Positions 23,747-33,053 of a DNA stretch of 64,000 nucleotides are shown here, in pieces (the first letter of the stretch is position 1; the number at the start of each line of letters is the position of its first letter). The position numbers and the translations under genes are program-made. The DNA comes from JACPYM01 sp963699175 (lineage in GTDB: Bacteria > Acidobacteriota > Blastocatellia > RBC074). The notes under the pieces are model-generated. The model did no database searches. It was not told the DNA's origin and saw only the letters and a program-made list of their open reading frames with translations. The DNA lies in NCBI GenBank assembly GCA_963699175.1, contig OY969418.1:5518001-5582000 (forward strand). Direction: 5' to 3'.

Positions 23747-24034
23747 ATGCAACTCGCTCGCATCATCGGCAATGTCGTTTCGACCGTTAAGAACACTACG
23801 CTCACCGGGCGTAAGCTGATGGTGATTCAGATTCTGAACGGCGACTTGAAACCTGTGGGTAAACCGCTGGTGGCAGTTGATTCGGTCGGCGCGGGCGTTG
23901 GCGAATTGGTTTTCTGGTGTCGCGGCAAAGAGGCTAGCTTCCCGTTCGAGGGCAGCGAGGTGCCGACCGACTGCACCATCGTCGGCATCGTTGATTCGGA
24001 AGCGCACGTCAAAAATATCGGAGCAAACAAGTGA
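23747..24034 (+). CDS. Bacterial microcompartment vertex protein (EutN/CcmL family)
   Basis: A 95-aa BMC-P protein. MQLARIIGNVVSTVKN at the start, KLMVIQIL, VAVDSVGAGVGELVFWCRG and the closing TIVGIVDS are the signature of the five-stranded EutN/CcmL barrel that forms the pentamers capping the vertices of a microcompartment shell. Its last 4 nt overlap the next pentamer gene. No hexamer (BMC-H) gene and no recognisable encapsulated enzyme are in the window. Confidence 0.92.
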   Translation: MQLARIIGNVVSTVKNTTLTGRKLMVIQILNGDLKPVGKPLVAVDSVGAGVGELVFWCRGKEASFPFEGSEVPTDCTIVGIVDSEAHVKNIGANK

Positions 24035-24333
24035 TCTTAGCCCGCGTACTCGGCAACGTCGTTGCCACGCAGAAAAATCAACGCTACAGCGAAGCGCGCA
24101 TTATGCTCGTCCAGCCGGTCAATCCCGATGGCAGTCCGCGCGGCGTGCAGATGCTCGCGCTTGATTCGGTGGACGCGGGCGAGGGCGATTTAGTGATTGT
24201 TGTGCAGGAAGGTTGGTCGGCTTCGACGGCGGCGACAGGCGAGCAGGGCGCGGCGATTGACAGCGCGATTGTCGGCGTCGTGGATTTTGTCGAATTAGAA
24301 AAGGGGAGCACTGAAGGCGATGGTGAACCGTGA
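24031..24333 (+). CDS. Second microcompartment vertex protein (EutN/CcmL family)
   Basis: 100 aa, starting at a GTG that overlaps the stop of the first pentamer gene (GTGA). It repeats the same pattern: MILARVLGNVVATQKN, IMLVQPVN, LALDSVDAGEGDLVIVVQEGWSA and IVGVVDFVE. The two paralogues differ clearly, so they are not a recent duplication. Shells often carry several vertex proteins. Here two in tandem without hexamer genes is the peculiarity. Its 3' end overlaps the next small gene by 14 nt. Confidence 0.92.
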   Translation: MILARVLGNVVATQKNQRYSEARIMLVQPVNPDGSPRGVQMLALDSVDAGEGDLVIVVQEGWSASTAATGEQGAAIDSAIVGVVDFVELEKGSTEGDGEP

Positions 24334-24586
24334 CGAGATCAAACAACTGGTGCGTGCGGCGGTCGAGCAGACTTTGAACAAGTCGGCTGCCGCCCAGCCG
24401 TCAGCCTACTACGCGCCGTGGACGGGCACGGCCTACGAAGCGCATCCGAGCCAACAGCAGTTCAACATTGGCGAGGCGGCAGACTCGAAACAACAGTTGC
24501 TGGAATTGGTTGAACAACAGCTTTGTACGATTGAGAAAAATCGGGCGTGCGACCATTGCGGGTTGTGCAAGTCATTAGGTTTCTGA
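24320..24586 (+). CDS. Small CxxCxxC protein coupled to the pentamer genes
   Basis: 88 aa, starting inside the end of the second pentamer gene with AAGGGGAG upstream. Residues 3-21 (NRDEIKQLVRAAVEQTLNK) form an amphipathic helix like the encapsulation peptides that bring cargo to shell proteins. A flexible Pro/Tyr/Gln-rich middle follows, then a second helix. The end carries three cysteines, Cys77, Cys80 and Cys83, in CDHCGLCKSLGF. Three Cys so spaced could hold an iron-sulfur cluster or zinc, alone or between subunits. I know no name for this family. The tight overlap says it works with the pentamers. Confidence 0.75.
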   Translation: MVNRDEIKQLVRAAVEQTLNKSAAAQPSAYYAPWTGTAYEAHPSQQQFNIGEAADSKQQLLELVEQQLCTIEKNRACDHCGLCKSLGF

Positions 24587-24610
24587 ATAGTGCTTTGGCT
24601 CGCTGCTACC

Positions 24611-25480
24611 CTACGACGTTCCTGAATTTAGCAACAAGCCCGCTGTCTCTTCGGCCTCGCCACGCACCCCTTTCAAACTCGTGGCCTGCAACACGACGCG
24701 CTGCAAAGTGGCCAATGCGCCCGCCGGATTGCTTTGCGCCGAGACAGTGTTGGAGAGTAGCGCCAGCAAACTCTGCCCTGCCGTAAGCTGCTGGGGCCGC
24801 CAATGCGCGCCGGTTTTGTAATCAGTCACCAGCACCAGCCTGACTGGCAGCGGCTTGGTTCCAGCGATTCCGCCGAAGTTCTCAATCGGATGTTTTTCCT
24901 GTCTCTCAGAAGTATTCTTGCGCACCCCGATAGGCAGCGGATACGGATGTACGCGCCCTCGATCATCCAACACAGCATATTCGTCAGAGAGGTAAATCGC
25001 ACCGGCTTTGACCAGTTCCCGCACCAGTGTGCTCTTGCCGCTGAGCGAACGCCCTGGAATCACAATCGCCTGACCTTGCCAGCCCACCACGCCCGCGTGG
25101 ACAAAAACGCGCTGACGGGCCTGCTCGGCCACGTGGAGTTGCAGGTGTGTCTCGAAGGCATTAAGCGCCAAGTCCAAGTCCAGCGTGCGCGTCAAGCGAG
25201 TCAGATTGCCGTATAGCAGATGGTAATGCTTGAAGCCAGGTCGCAAAACTTGACCACCGACTTTGAGCGAGAAGAGTGTGTCAACTACCGGATTGGCCGA
25301 CGGTTTCCAACCGAAGGGTAGACGCTGACGTAACGCGTCGAGGATGGCAGGCGTGTTGCTCCTGACGCCGACGCGCACGCCGTACGCGCTGAAAGCAAAG
25401 CCTGCCATCCAACCCAGGCGGTCGAGTTTTTGCATGCAGATGGAGGGCATTTTCAGGCGGGGAAGTGTGCTCGCTGCCAT
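24611..25480 (-). CDS. HPr-kinase-like protein next to a PqqD-domain gene
   Basis: 289 aa from the ATG at 25480, which shares a base with the PqqD-gene stop (TGATG) and has AAGGA upstream. The N-terminal 130 residues are not recognised. A P-loop PGRSLSGKSTLV stands at about 140-152, followed by LSDEYAVLD, as in the HprK C-terminal kinase domain. HprK-like proteins of this short type occur in lasso-peptide and other RiPP loci, where some phosphorylate a precursor at its last serine. Here the gene follows a PqqD-domain protein that itself ends in Ser. It closes the minus-strand cluster and converges with the small CxxCxxC gene. Confidence 0.75.
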   Translation of the reverse strand: MAASTLPRLKMPSICMQKLDRLGWMAGFAFSAYGVRVGVRSNTPAILDALRQRLPFGWKPSANPVVDTLFSLKVGGQVLRPGFKHYHLLYGNLTRLTRTLDLDLALNAFETHLQLHVAEQARQRVFVHAGVVGWQGQAIVIPGRSLSGKSTLVRELVKAGAIYLSDEYAVLDDRGRVHPYPLPIGVRKNTSERQEKHPIENFGGIAGTKPLPVRLVLVTDYKTGAHWRPQQLTAGQSLLALLSNTVSAQSNPAGALATLQRVVLQATSLKGVRGEAEETAGLLLNSGTS

Positions 25481-26013
25481 CACGATCCTTTATTGGTATT
25501 AGGTATATTAGGTATGGCCGGCCGCATTGGAGCGAATCCACCATCAGACACACAAACACCTCCCTGGCAGATGAAGTCGGGAGGACATTCGAAGTCGAAG
25601 TTGCAGGAAATGGCGCTGACCGCGGCTACGGCAGGCGGCACCGCCAGCGAAGTCACTACTGGCAGTGCCGCTGCCGCAATCAAGCCAATCCGGCGCGCCA
25701 AGGCGCGACGCGAGATTTTAACTGCGGGCAATGCGTCCGAAGTTTGCAGCAAATGGTTTTGCTCGAGTTGTTGTAGAGCCAACCAAACGACTTGCTCGTC
25801 AACCTGCGCGTGCAACGCGCGCGCGAGCAATTCCGCGACTTGCCCGACGCTCGTCTGCCCGTCGCAATGCTGCCAAACCAGGCTGGTCGTGCGGTTCAAG
25901 CTGTGCGCTTGATCGCGCTCCGTGTCGTAAACCACCAGTTCGTCGTTGAGCGGTGAAAACAACAGCCCCTGGCTGCGGGCACGTGGCATTTGATGATCTT
26001 TGTTCGTTTCCAT
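25480..26013 (-). CDS. PqqD-domain protein with membrane segment and Cys-rich tail
   Basis: 177 aa. Residues about 15-95 are a PqqD/RRE winged helix (GLLFSPLNDELVVYD, AHSLNRTTSLVWQHCDG, QQLEQNHLL), the part that in RiPP systems holds precursor leaders. Then come a basic SRRALARR twin-arginine-like stretch and a hydrophobic helix at about 110-135. The tail has four cysteines within 20 residues (CxxxxxCPPxxxCxxxxC, the pattern of small disulfide modules) and ends in a Pro/Asn-rich segment closing in NKGS. So a cytosolic recognition domain is joined to what looks like an exported, disulfide-bonded peptide. It may be modifier and substrate in one. The overlapping HprK-like gene supports joint action. 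Confidence 0.75.
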   Translation of the reverse strand: METNKDHQMPRARSQGLLFSPLNDELVVYDTERDQAHSLNRTTSLVWQHCDGQTSVGQVAELLARALHAQVDEQVVWLALQQLEQNHLLQTSDALPAVKISRRALARRIGLIAAAALPVVTSLAVPPAVAAVSAISCNFDFECPPDFICQGGVCVSDGGFAPMRPAIPNIPNTNKGS

Positions 26014-26142
26014 TTCTGCGTATCACTCCGTCAGTTGCTTCAGCCGGATGAAGCTGGGCAATCTGTTTTGTCTTGACGGTTGGTGCTCTTGCCAGCCGTC
26101 TGTCGTGGGTCAATCTGTTCAGTCCTTTTGCTCACGGCTTGG

Positions 26143-29100
26143 TCAACGCTTCAGCCCGCCGCGGACTCGTATCAATTGCAGCGTCGGATCGCCCAGCAAA
26201 ACGTAGCTGTTGCGCACGTCGCGATCTGGCGTCGCCAGTTTCGCCGCGTTAAACGCATCGCCTAAGGTTTGCCCCGCGCCGAACAGGCTTCTGTACAACT
26301 GCCGGTTGAAGGTTAATTGCGGAACGGGTGAAGTCAGGGCACTCGACGAGACCACCGCAAAGGCGCCGCCCGGCGTATTCAGCAAGAGCGCATCGCTCAG
26401 GCTGAGTTGCGGAATGCCGATGAAGTAGCCGTTCAAACACGTCGTCATCACAAACAGAGATGTCATGCGATTGGTCAAGGCAGCCGCGTCACGCGCGCGC
26501 AACAGCCCGTCGCCCGTCCAGACATCCACCGAGCCGTGGCCGTACCAGTTCACTACCAGCGGACTCTGGTTGATGCTCTGGATGATTTGGCCGCGCACTT
26601 GCTCGGCGCTGCCGTCGTTGCGGTTGATGAATTGTTTGATCATCAAAGCAGGCAGTTCCCTGGCTAATTGGTCACTGGCGCCGCGAAAGTCGTAGCCGTC
26701 GGTCGTGCGGTCGGAAACCAGCAATGCGCTGCGCAATTGCTCGTCGGGTTTGAAATTGATGAGCTTGATGATGACGGTCTCGGCCTGAACGACATTGCGT
26801 ACGGGCAGACGGCCCAGCGCCAGATCGGGCAAGCCGTCATCATTTGTATCGGCGAACCAATTTTCAGACGCCGTCTCCAGCGTAGACATTTCGCCCAGCT
26901 TTGCCGGGATGAAATCAATCAGGCCCGTGCCTTGATAATCGCGGGGGTCGTAGGTGCCTGCACCGACGAGCAGCACGTGGCTGGGCTTGCGTTGCCAGTC
27001 GCGCGTGCGTATGAACAAATCCTTGATGGCTTGCGGCGTGCGCGCGCCGAAACTGAATTCATCGTAGACATCTTCCACGTCCGCCACCGCGACTTGCCAA
27101 CCTTGCGTGCGCCGCACGTTCGCCAGTTTCTCGGCCAGCGCTTTGAACGCGCTGTGCGTGATGATGAGGAAATCCGCCGCGTTCTTTTCGGCGCGCCAAT
27201 CGGAGGGTTGATTGAGCGATGCTCCGGCGACGCGCTCCAAACGCGGGTCGGCCAAGGCCAGGTAAGCGCCGCCATCGCTTTGCAAGTTGAAGCCGTAACT
27301 GCGCCCCAAGCTGTCGTTGATCACCAGGGCTTTTACCGTAACTTCGCGCACCGCGTTGCCATCACTCAATTGCAAGACGCGGATATTCGGCGTGCTGAAT
27401 CCGCTGATGAGGGCGGCCTGTCCAGCCGCGAGACTGAAGCTGAGCGCGTCATTCTCGGCGCGATATGCCCGTGCGTAGCTCAGCCGGAGGTAGTCCACCA
27501 GGCTGTTATCGCTGCTGCCTCCAAGTGCGCTGAGTTTGATTTCGTTCTCGCCGTCGAGCAACCAGTTTGGAGTCACGCTGAGTTGTTTGACCGGATGTTC
27601 GCGATTGTTGAAATTAAGTGTGCCTAGGTAGCGGCCATTCAACTCGACATTGACCACATGCATCTGGTTGGTAACGCCCTGCAAGGCGATTTCGAGCGTG
27701 ACGTTTTCGCTCGTCTTGCGATCAACGTAACGCGTCGTCAGCTTTTGCACGGTTATTTCGCCCGACCGGATCAGCGCGCCAAACCAATTTTCGGCCTCGC
27801 CGTTGAGCAGCGCCGAAAAGTAGAGCAGGCGTTCTTTGCGCTCAACGGTTGAGCGGAAGCTGTTGACGGTGACGCGCTCCGGTTGTTTGCCCGGCAAGCT
27901 TTCCAAGCGGCGCGCGGACGGATTACCCGCGACCAACCAGTAGACGCGTGTGTCGGTGGATTGCATGTCCAGCCCGCGTCCGTAGAATTCCAGCGACTCG
28001 AATCCGAAGCTGCCTTTGCCGGTAACTTTGATGGGCACTTCGACGCCATCAGTGAAGAGCTGCAGGAAGGCCGGATTGATGTCGGTTTTGAAACCCACGG
28101 CGGCCAGTTCGGCTTGTGTCACGCGATACCAGCCCGCCTTGCGCACAGCGAGCTTGGCAGCGCTCTGGCTCGGTAAATTCCAGGTCTGGGTTCTGATGTT
28201 TGGCGCGGCAGTCGCCACGCGCAATGCCAGTTCGTGCCCGCTGGTGTTGTCCGCTCGCAGCGTTTCTCCCTCGTTGGCCCACTCACGCGAAATTATCCCA
28301 CTGCTTGGCAAGGTGGCATTCAGCTCGGCCAACAGCAGCGAACGCTGGGTCGTCTCGGCAGATGGAGCGCTGCCAGTGGAATTCCCCATAGCCAACACCG
28401 GCCCGTACCAGGTGTTCTTCCCGCTCAGGTCGAGTTCTTCCAGCCAATAGTTCATGCCCGGCTGGCCTTTCGCATCAGTCCACGTGTAAGAGTTCCCAGC
28501 CGTCAACAGCGTATGCGCGCCCGCCAGCAAAGCCGAACCTGCGATGAGCGACGGATTGATCCTTACACGTTGACCGCCTTCGACGCGGTAGAGATTGAAG
28601 CCCAGGTTGTCGGACTCAAAGCCAGTGCGCCAGTTGAGCGTGACTCCTGGATTAGCGCGGCCTCTACCGGCTGAGCTATTACTGCTAACACTGGCGTGAG
28701 CCGTCAGCTCGGTCAAGCGCACGGCAGTCGGCGCATAAGTCACCAGCCCAAAGTCCAGCGTCGGGTTGTTCGTCAGCCCGATGCTATTGGTTACGATGGC
28801 ACCGGCGGAGGTGCTGCCCGCTGTTAACGTCAAGACCGCACTTGCGGCTGCTCCGGCGGCGTTGCCAATGCCATTGTCGTCATTGTCTGTGCCGTTGTTC
28901 GGGTTGCCAGAGGAGGCGATGTCGTTGGTGCTCTTGTAGCCGTAGGGCGGATAGACTCTGACGATGTAGCTGCCCGGCGTCAATCCTTTGAATTGATAGC
29001 TGCCGCCTGAAGCCGACTGAATGAAATTGGTGTTGACCGTTCCATCATTGCCGGTGACATCGTCAGGCGTGCCTAGAATGCCGTCCAGCCCAACGCGCAC

Positions 29101-32100
29101 GAGCGTGGTGCCATCCGACTGGAAGAGCGCCAGACCAGCGCCCGCCAACCCGACATCTCCGCCATCGAACGTGCCGTTGGTGTTGTTGTCCACAAAGACT
29201 AGATTGCCGATGGCAAGGCAATAGAAACCAAAGTCTACCGTCAGATTGTCAGCCGCGTCTCCATTCGGGCTATTTGCGCCATTGCCCGACCCGGTAACAT
29301 CTGGCTCTGCTATCGGCTGTAAGCCTTCGCCGAGGTCAAAGGGACTGCTTAGCACGCCTGAAGTGGAGGGGTTGTTACTGGCCGGGTCTACGCCATTGTC
29401 GCGCTGGTCAGTTGCGGTCGTGTTGCCGGTGCTGTTCTGGTAGCCTTTGAGCACTCCGCTGCCGCTGAAATTCGAGCCGCGAATTCTGACTCGATAGCCT
29501 GTGCCCGCGCTGATACCATCGAAGCGGTAATAGCCACTGGAATCTGTCGTCGTCGTCGCAATCTGGCTGTTGCCACTGTTAAGCAAATCAACCGTCACTC
29601 CGTTCACGCCCACTTCTGTTCCATCCATCACGCCATCGTTATCAGTGTCGTACCAGACGCGATTGCCGGCCGAATAGCTGACTATGAAGCCAAAATCGTA
29701 GGTGTGATTGTTTACGCCATAACCACCAGTTGTCAGGCTGATGACGGCGTTCGTGCTGGATAGCGTTGCGTCCGAGTCGCGTGCGTCCCCATTCGCGCCC
29801 GGATCAGTATTGGCTGTGACCAGCCTGGCTGTGCTGAGCGCCACTTGTTTGCTGCCGCCCGTCGCATTCGGGATACGAATTTCGTAGGCCGTGGTTGGAT
29901 TGACCGCCGCCTGGCAGCGATAAGTAATCACCAGGTTCGGAGCCGCCGCGTTCGAGCCATTCCAAGACCAAGCGCGGCGAAAAGCATTGACCGTGCCCCC
30001 GCTGAAGATGAAGGCCATACTATTGCCGCTGGCCCAGCCCGTGCGATTCACCAACTCCTGCACGATGCTCGTCAGTGCAGCAGTCTGCGCAACCGTGCCG
30101 GAAGTCCAGTTGGCGGGATTCCAAGCTACGCTGGCCGTCGTGGTAGTGCGGCTGCTGATGTTGAAGTTGAGAGTAGCAAAGGCGTTGGGATTATCGGCGG
30201 CTTGCCCGTGGATAGTGATAGCCGGGTTGCCGCTGTTGATCGTTTGCCCGTCATCGCGCGGCGTGAATTCAATATAGGCGCTCGTGATCGTGGCGCCTTG
30301 CGGAATCGCCAGGCTGGAGAAACGTACCCCGACGATTTGTGACTCTGCGTCATAAAGCAGTTCCAGATCGGAGCCGCCCGTGCTGACGAGGCCGGAACTC
30401 ACTGTTTCCTCGGCGTCATCCGTGCTGGCATTGACTCTGGTACTGATAGTCGTAGTGCAACTCGGATCAACGTAGAGCATATTGGTTTTGCTCGTGCCGC
30501 CGAAGTAGTAATTGCCGCCGCTATCGGTCGTGGCCTGTCCAACCTTCAAATCCACCGAGCCGTTGCTGTTGGTGTCCGCCCAAAGCTCGACCGTGACGTT
30601 CTGGATGCCGCTCTCGCCGGGGTCTTGCACGCCATTGCCATTAGTGTCTGTCCAAACCCGATTGCCGAGCTGCAGCGGCGCGGGATCAGCCAGGATGTCC
30701 AGATCGCCGAGGCCGACCGATTTGCCCTGCGTCCCGGCATCGCTCGTACTGAACAACTGGTACCGGCGCGCGTCGCCGCCGGTTTGGGTTGTCCAGAAAA
30801 TGCCGCCCGATCCAAAAGCCAGCGGGTCCATGCCGGTGAAAGCAAGATCGGCGCCTGGCAGTTGAGCCAAGCCGCCGATGCTGGTTTCGTGGTGATTGGG
30901 CGGGGAGAAATTTTCGTTGGCATAAAACTCGCCGCCGCCCGGCCCTTGGCCGTTGCCGACGCCGCTACCGCTGACGCCGCCGCAACTGCCGTTGCTTTCC
31001 AGGACGTATACGCCCATGGCGTTCGGGCAGGCGCGCAACAAATCGCCGCCGGAGTTTGTGGCTAAGACACCGGTCCCATCCGGGCGATACTGGTTCCACC
31101 CGGTCTGATTACCGGCGCGATCCAAAAAGCCCAGGATCATCGCGCCCGCGTTGTCGAAATCAATATCCGCCAAAATCGGCGTCGGGCGCGCGACATACGT
31201 TTGCCCGCAACAATCGGTGATGGTGCCGGGACGCCAGGCCGCATCGGAATAAGTATCGAGCCAGGGGAACCAGACGTTGCTGCCGGAGACGCGGTCGGTG
31301 GCGACTCCACGGGTAAAGTTCAGCGCAAAGTTAAGCTCCTGCGTCACGCCCGCCGCCGGATTGCTCGGATTGAAAGAGAGCACGATGCCGCGCAGGTCAG
31401 CGGCCAATGCGCTGGTCTCAGCCGTGCAAACAGCCCCCACATAACCCTTGCCGTTGCGGAAAGCCAAGCCCCACGGGCGCAGCACGCCGCCCGTGCAACT
31501 GGGCACGCCGGACAGGCTGCTCAATAAATATTCGGTAGCCGCCACCGGCACAGCGCCGTTGGTGACATTCATCTTCACCAGCGAGCGATTGAACAGATTC
31601 ACCGTCCACAACTGTGTGCCGTCTTCGCTCAAATCGAGGTCGCCCAGGCCATACTTGCCGACCGTCGCAAAAGTCACCGCATCAGCGCTGGGCGAGGTCT
31701 TGGCAGCGGGCAGATTGCGCACGCTGCTGAAGTTGCCCGTATTGATGCCCAAGGCCTGTACGTCAACGAACTGGCTCACTGCCGGCGACGCCACCGAAAA
31801 ATCAGTGACGTAAATGCCGCCCGTACCGCTGTTCCTGCCGCCGGTCTGATCGAGCGGCCCCGCGCCGTTCGAGCCGTCCGTGCAATAACTACCCAACCCA
31901 ATGTGGCGCTTGACCAGCGCGCTCGTGAAAAGCTTTCTGGTCTGACGTTGATAGGCCACTCCCCAGGCCGCACCAATCGTCGAACCTGGAAATTTATATG
32001 ACGGCATCGTGCTTGTGCCTGAATTGCCGTAGAGAAAAGCAACCAGCCAATCCGCCGTGCCCGAATCGCCGCCGCCCAGCGGATTGCCGTTGACGTAACA

Positions 32101-32766
32101 AGGTGTTGCCAGGATAGGGTTGTCCTGGCTGTAGTCCGTGTTATTGATAATCCCCAAATCAATCCCGGACGCGCCCCCATTGTTTACAAAGCGTACGGTC
32201 GTGCCATTATTCGTGCCCACCGCGCTGGGATAATAACCACTCGGCAACGAGGTGAACTCTAAGCGATATGGCCCGGTGCCCGAGGGTGTCAGCGAATATG
32301 TCCCGGTAGCGCCTGAGGTCGTATTGCCGACCGCCACGCCACTGGTGTTGTAAGCGGTGATCACGATCCCCTGCACACCAATATCAACAGCAAAGTTGGG
32401 TGCTGTCCCACTGGTATCTCGTGTGCCGTTGGCGTTGTAGTCAATGTAGACCGTCCCGGCATACGCACCGGTCAGCGCAAGCGGTGTGATCAGCGCCTTG
32501 GTGTAGTGACGTACGCGCGCGATCAATCCGTCTGGTGCGGGTGAACTGAACACCTGAGTCATAGCTGATGCCAAACTGCTTGGCGTAAACAGCACCAAGC
32601 CAGGCAGGCAGGCCAAAACCACTGCAACCACTCGCAGCCATCGCCACGCGCGCCGCCTGCTTTGCATGGATTGGTTCGTGTTTGCCCGAAGGGATTGTTC
32701 GTGAGGCTGAACTGAATGATTGCTTGATAGACGGACGGACGGACTGCTGTTGCTTGATCCTCTCAC
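26143..32766 (-). CDS. Giant exported gingipain-type C25 cysteine peptidase with SdrD-like B repeats
   Basis: 2207 aa from a GTG with GGAGAGGTG upstream. A basic start and hydrophobic helix (about residues 38-65) give export. SdrD B-like units with the Dx[DN]xDG calcium pattern occur near residues 105, 700, 1035 and 1187 (for example VWYDTDNDGVMDG). Between them lie beta-rich regions. The last 350 residues are a C25 peptidase: THSAFKALAEKLANVR near 1860, TYDPRDY, NWYGHGSVDVW with the catalytic His near 2075, and MTTCLNGYF with the catalytic Cys near 2108. The protein ends right after the domain, with no type IX secretion tail. The PqqD and HprK-like genes follow on the same strand after 129 nt. 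Confidence 0.85.
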   Translation of the reverse strand: MRGSSNSSPSVRLSSNHSVQPHEQSLRANTNQSMQSRRRAWRWLRVVAVVLACLPGLVLFTPSSLASAMTQVFSSPAPDGLIARVRHYTKALITPLALTGAYAGTVYIDYNANGTRDTSGTAPNFAVDIGVQGIVITAYNTSGVAVGNTTSGATGTYSLTPSGTGPYRLEFTSLPSGYYPSAVGTNNGTTVRFVNNGGASGIDLGIINNTDYSQDNPILATPCYVNGNPLGGGDSGTADWLVAFLYGNSGTSTMPSYKFPGSTIGAAWGVAYQRQTRKLFTSALVKRHIGLGSYCTDGSNGAGPLDQTGGRNSGTGGIYVTDFSVASPAVSQFVDVQALGINTGNFSSVRNLPAAKTSPSADAVTFATVGKYGLGDLDLSEDGTQLWTVNLFNRSLVKMNVTNGAVPVAATEYLLSSLSGVPSCTGGVLRPWGLAFRNGKGYVGAVCTAETSALAADLRGIVLSFNPSNPAAGVTQELNFALNFTRGVATDRVSGSNVWFPWLDTYSDAAWRPGTITDCCGQTYVARPTPILADIDFDNAGAMILGFLDRAGNQTGWNQYRPDGTGVLATNSGGDLLRACPNAMGVYVLESNGSCGGVSGSGVGNGQGPGGGEFYANENFSPPNHHETSIGGLAQLPGADLAFTGMDPLAFGSGGIFWTTQTGGDARRYQLFSTSDAGTQGKSVGLGDLDILADPAPLQLGNRVWTDTNGNGVQDPGESGIQNVTVELWADTNSNGSVDLKVGQATTDSGGNYYFGGTSKTNMLYVDPSCTTTISTRVNASTDDAEETVSSGLVSTGGSDLELLYDAESQIVGVRFSSLAIPQGATITSAYIEFTPRDDGQTINSGNPAITIHGQAADNPNAFATLNFNISSRTTTTASVAWNPANWTSGTVAQTAALTSIVQELVNRTGWASGNSMAFIFSGGTVNAFRRAWSWNGSNAAAPNLVITYRCQAAVNPTTAYEIRIPNATGGSKQVALSTARLVTANTDPGANGDARDSDATLSSTNAVISLTTGGYGVNNHTYDFGFIVSYSAGNRVWYDTDNDGVMDGTEVGVNGVTVDLLNSGNSQIATTTTDSSGYYRFDGISAGTGYRVRIRGSNFSGSGVLKGYQNSTGNTTATDQRDNGVDPASNNPSTSGVLSSPFDLGEGLQPIAEPDVTGSGNGANSPNGDAADNLTVDFGFYCLAIGNLVFVDNNTNGTFDGGDVGLAGAGLALFQSDGTTLVRVGLDGILGTPDDVTGNDGTVNTNFIQSASGGSYQFKGLTPGSYIVRVYPPYGYKSTNDIASSGNPNNGTDNDDNGIGNAAGAAASAVLTLTAGSTSAGAIVTNSIGLTNNPTLDFGLVTYAPTAVRLTELTAHASVSSNSSAGRGRANPGVTLNWRTGFESDNLGFNLYRVEGGQRVRINPSLIAGSALLAGAHTLLTAGNSYTWTDAKGQPGMNYWLEELDLSGKNTWYGPVLAMGNSTGSAPSAETTQRSLLLAELNATLPSSGIISREWANEGETLRADNTSGHELALRVATAAPNIRTQTWNLPSQSAAKLAVRKAGWYRVTQAELAAVGFKTDINPAFLQLFTDGVEVPIKVTGKGSFGFESLEFYGRGLDMQSTDTRVYWLVAGNPSARRLESLPGKQPERVTVNSFRSTVERKERLLYFSALLNGEAENWFGALIRSGEITVQKLTTRYVDRKTSENVTLEIALQGVTNQMHVVNVELNGRYLGTLNFNNREHPVKQLSVTPNWLLDGENEIKLSALGGSSDNSLVDYLRLSYARAYRAENDALSFSLAAGQAALISGFSTPNIRVLQLSDGNAVREVTVKALVINDSLGRSYGFNLQSDGGAYLALADPRLERVAGASLNQPSDWRAEKNAADFLIITHSAFKALAEKLANVRRTQGWQVAVADVEDVYDEFSFGARTPQAIKDLFIRTRDWQRKPSHVLLVGAGTYDPRDYQGTGLIDFIPAKLGEMSTLETASENWFADTNDDGLPDLALGRLPVRNVVQAETVIIKLINFKPDEQLRSALLVSDRTTDGYDFRGASDQLARELPALMIKQFINRNDGSAEQVRGQIIQSINQSPLVVNWYGHGSVDVWTGDGLLRARDAAALTNRMTSLFVMTTCLNGYFIGIPQLSLSDALLLNTPGGAFAVVSSSALTSPVPQLTFNRQLYRSLFGAGQTLGDAFNAAKLATPDRDVRNSYVLLGDPTLQLIRVRGGLKR

Positions 32767-33013
32767 CGGACACCTCTCCTCTACACCAACGATTTCAAGT
32801 CGGATTCAGCCAAGCGAAGATGGGGATTGGCAAAACGCCTGGATGATCAGTTGACCAGCCATAGCTTTTGGAAAACTGATCGAAGCTGGGGGATGATGAT
32901 TTTATCGGATCACGGAAATTCTAAAACCGGGGATGGCTTTGATTATCGTGTTTGGGAAAACTTCTCGCCTAGTATTGTGGCGAGATAATAACGACGCGCT
33001 TTACATGCGTCAA

Positions 33014-33053
33014 CAAAAAAATTAAGAAGCCAGGCTGAGCCTACTCAGGCTTC
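33014..33053 (-). terminator. Intrinsic terminator of the DUF444 gene
   Basis: Read on the minus strand, a stem of GAAGCC/GGCTTC plus an inner TGAG/CTCA (with a 4-nt bulge) includes the stop codon at 33045-33047 and is followed by TTAATTTTTTTG. Hairpin plus T-run is the classical form. It ends transcription of the DUF444 gene before the promoter region of the C25 peptidase. Confidence 0.6.

Noticed and set aside
32964..32984. 6-bp hairpin CTCGCC/GGCGAG upstream of the C25 peptidase gene
   Set aside because: Short stem without T-run and without relation to a start or stop; likely chance.
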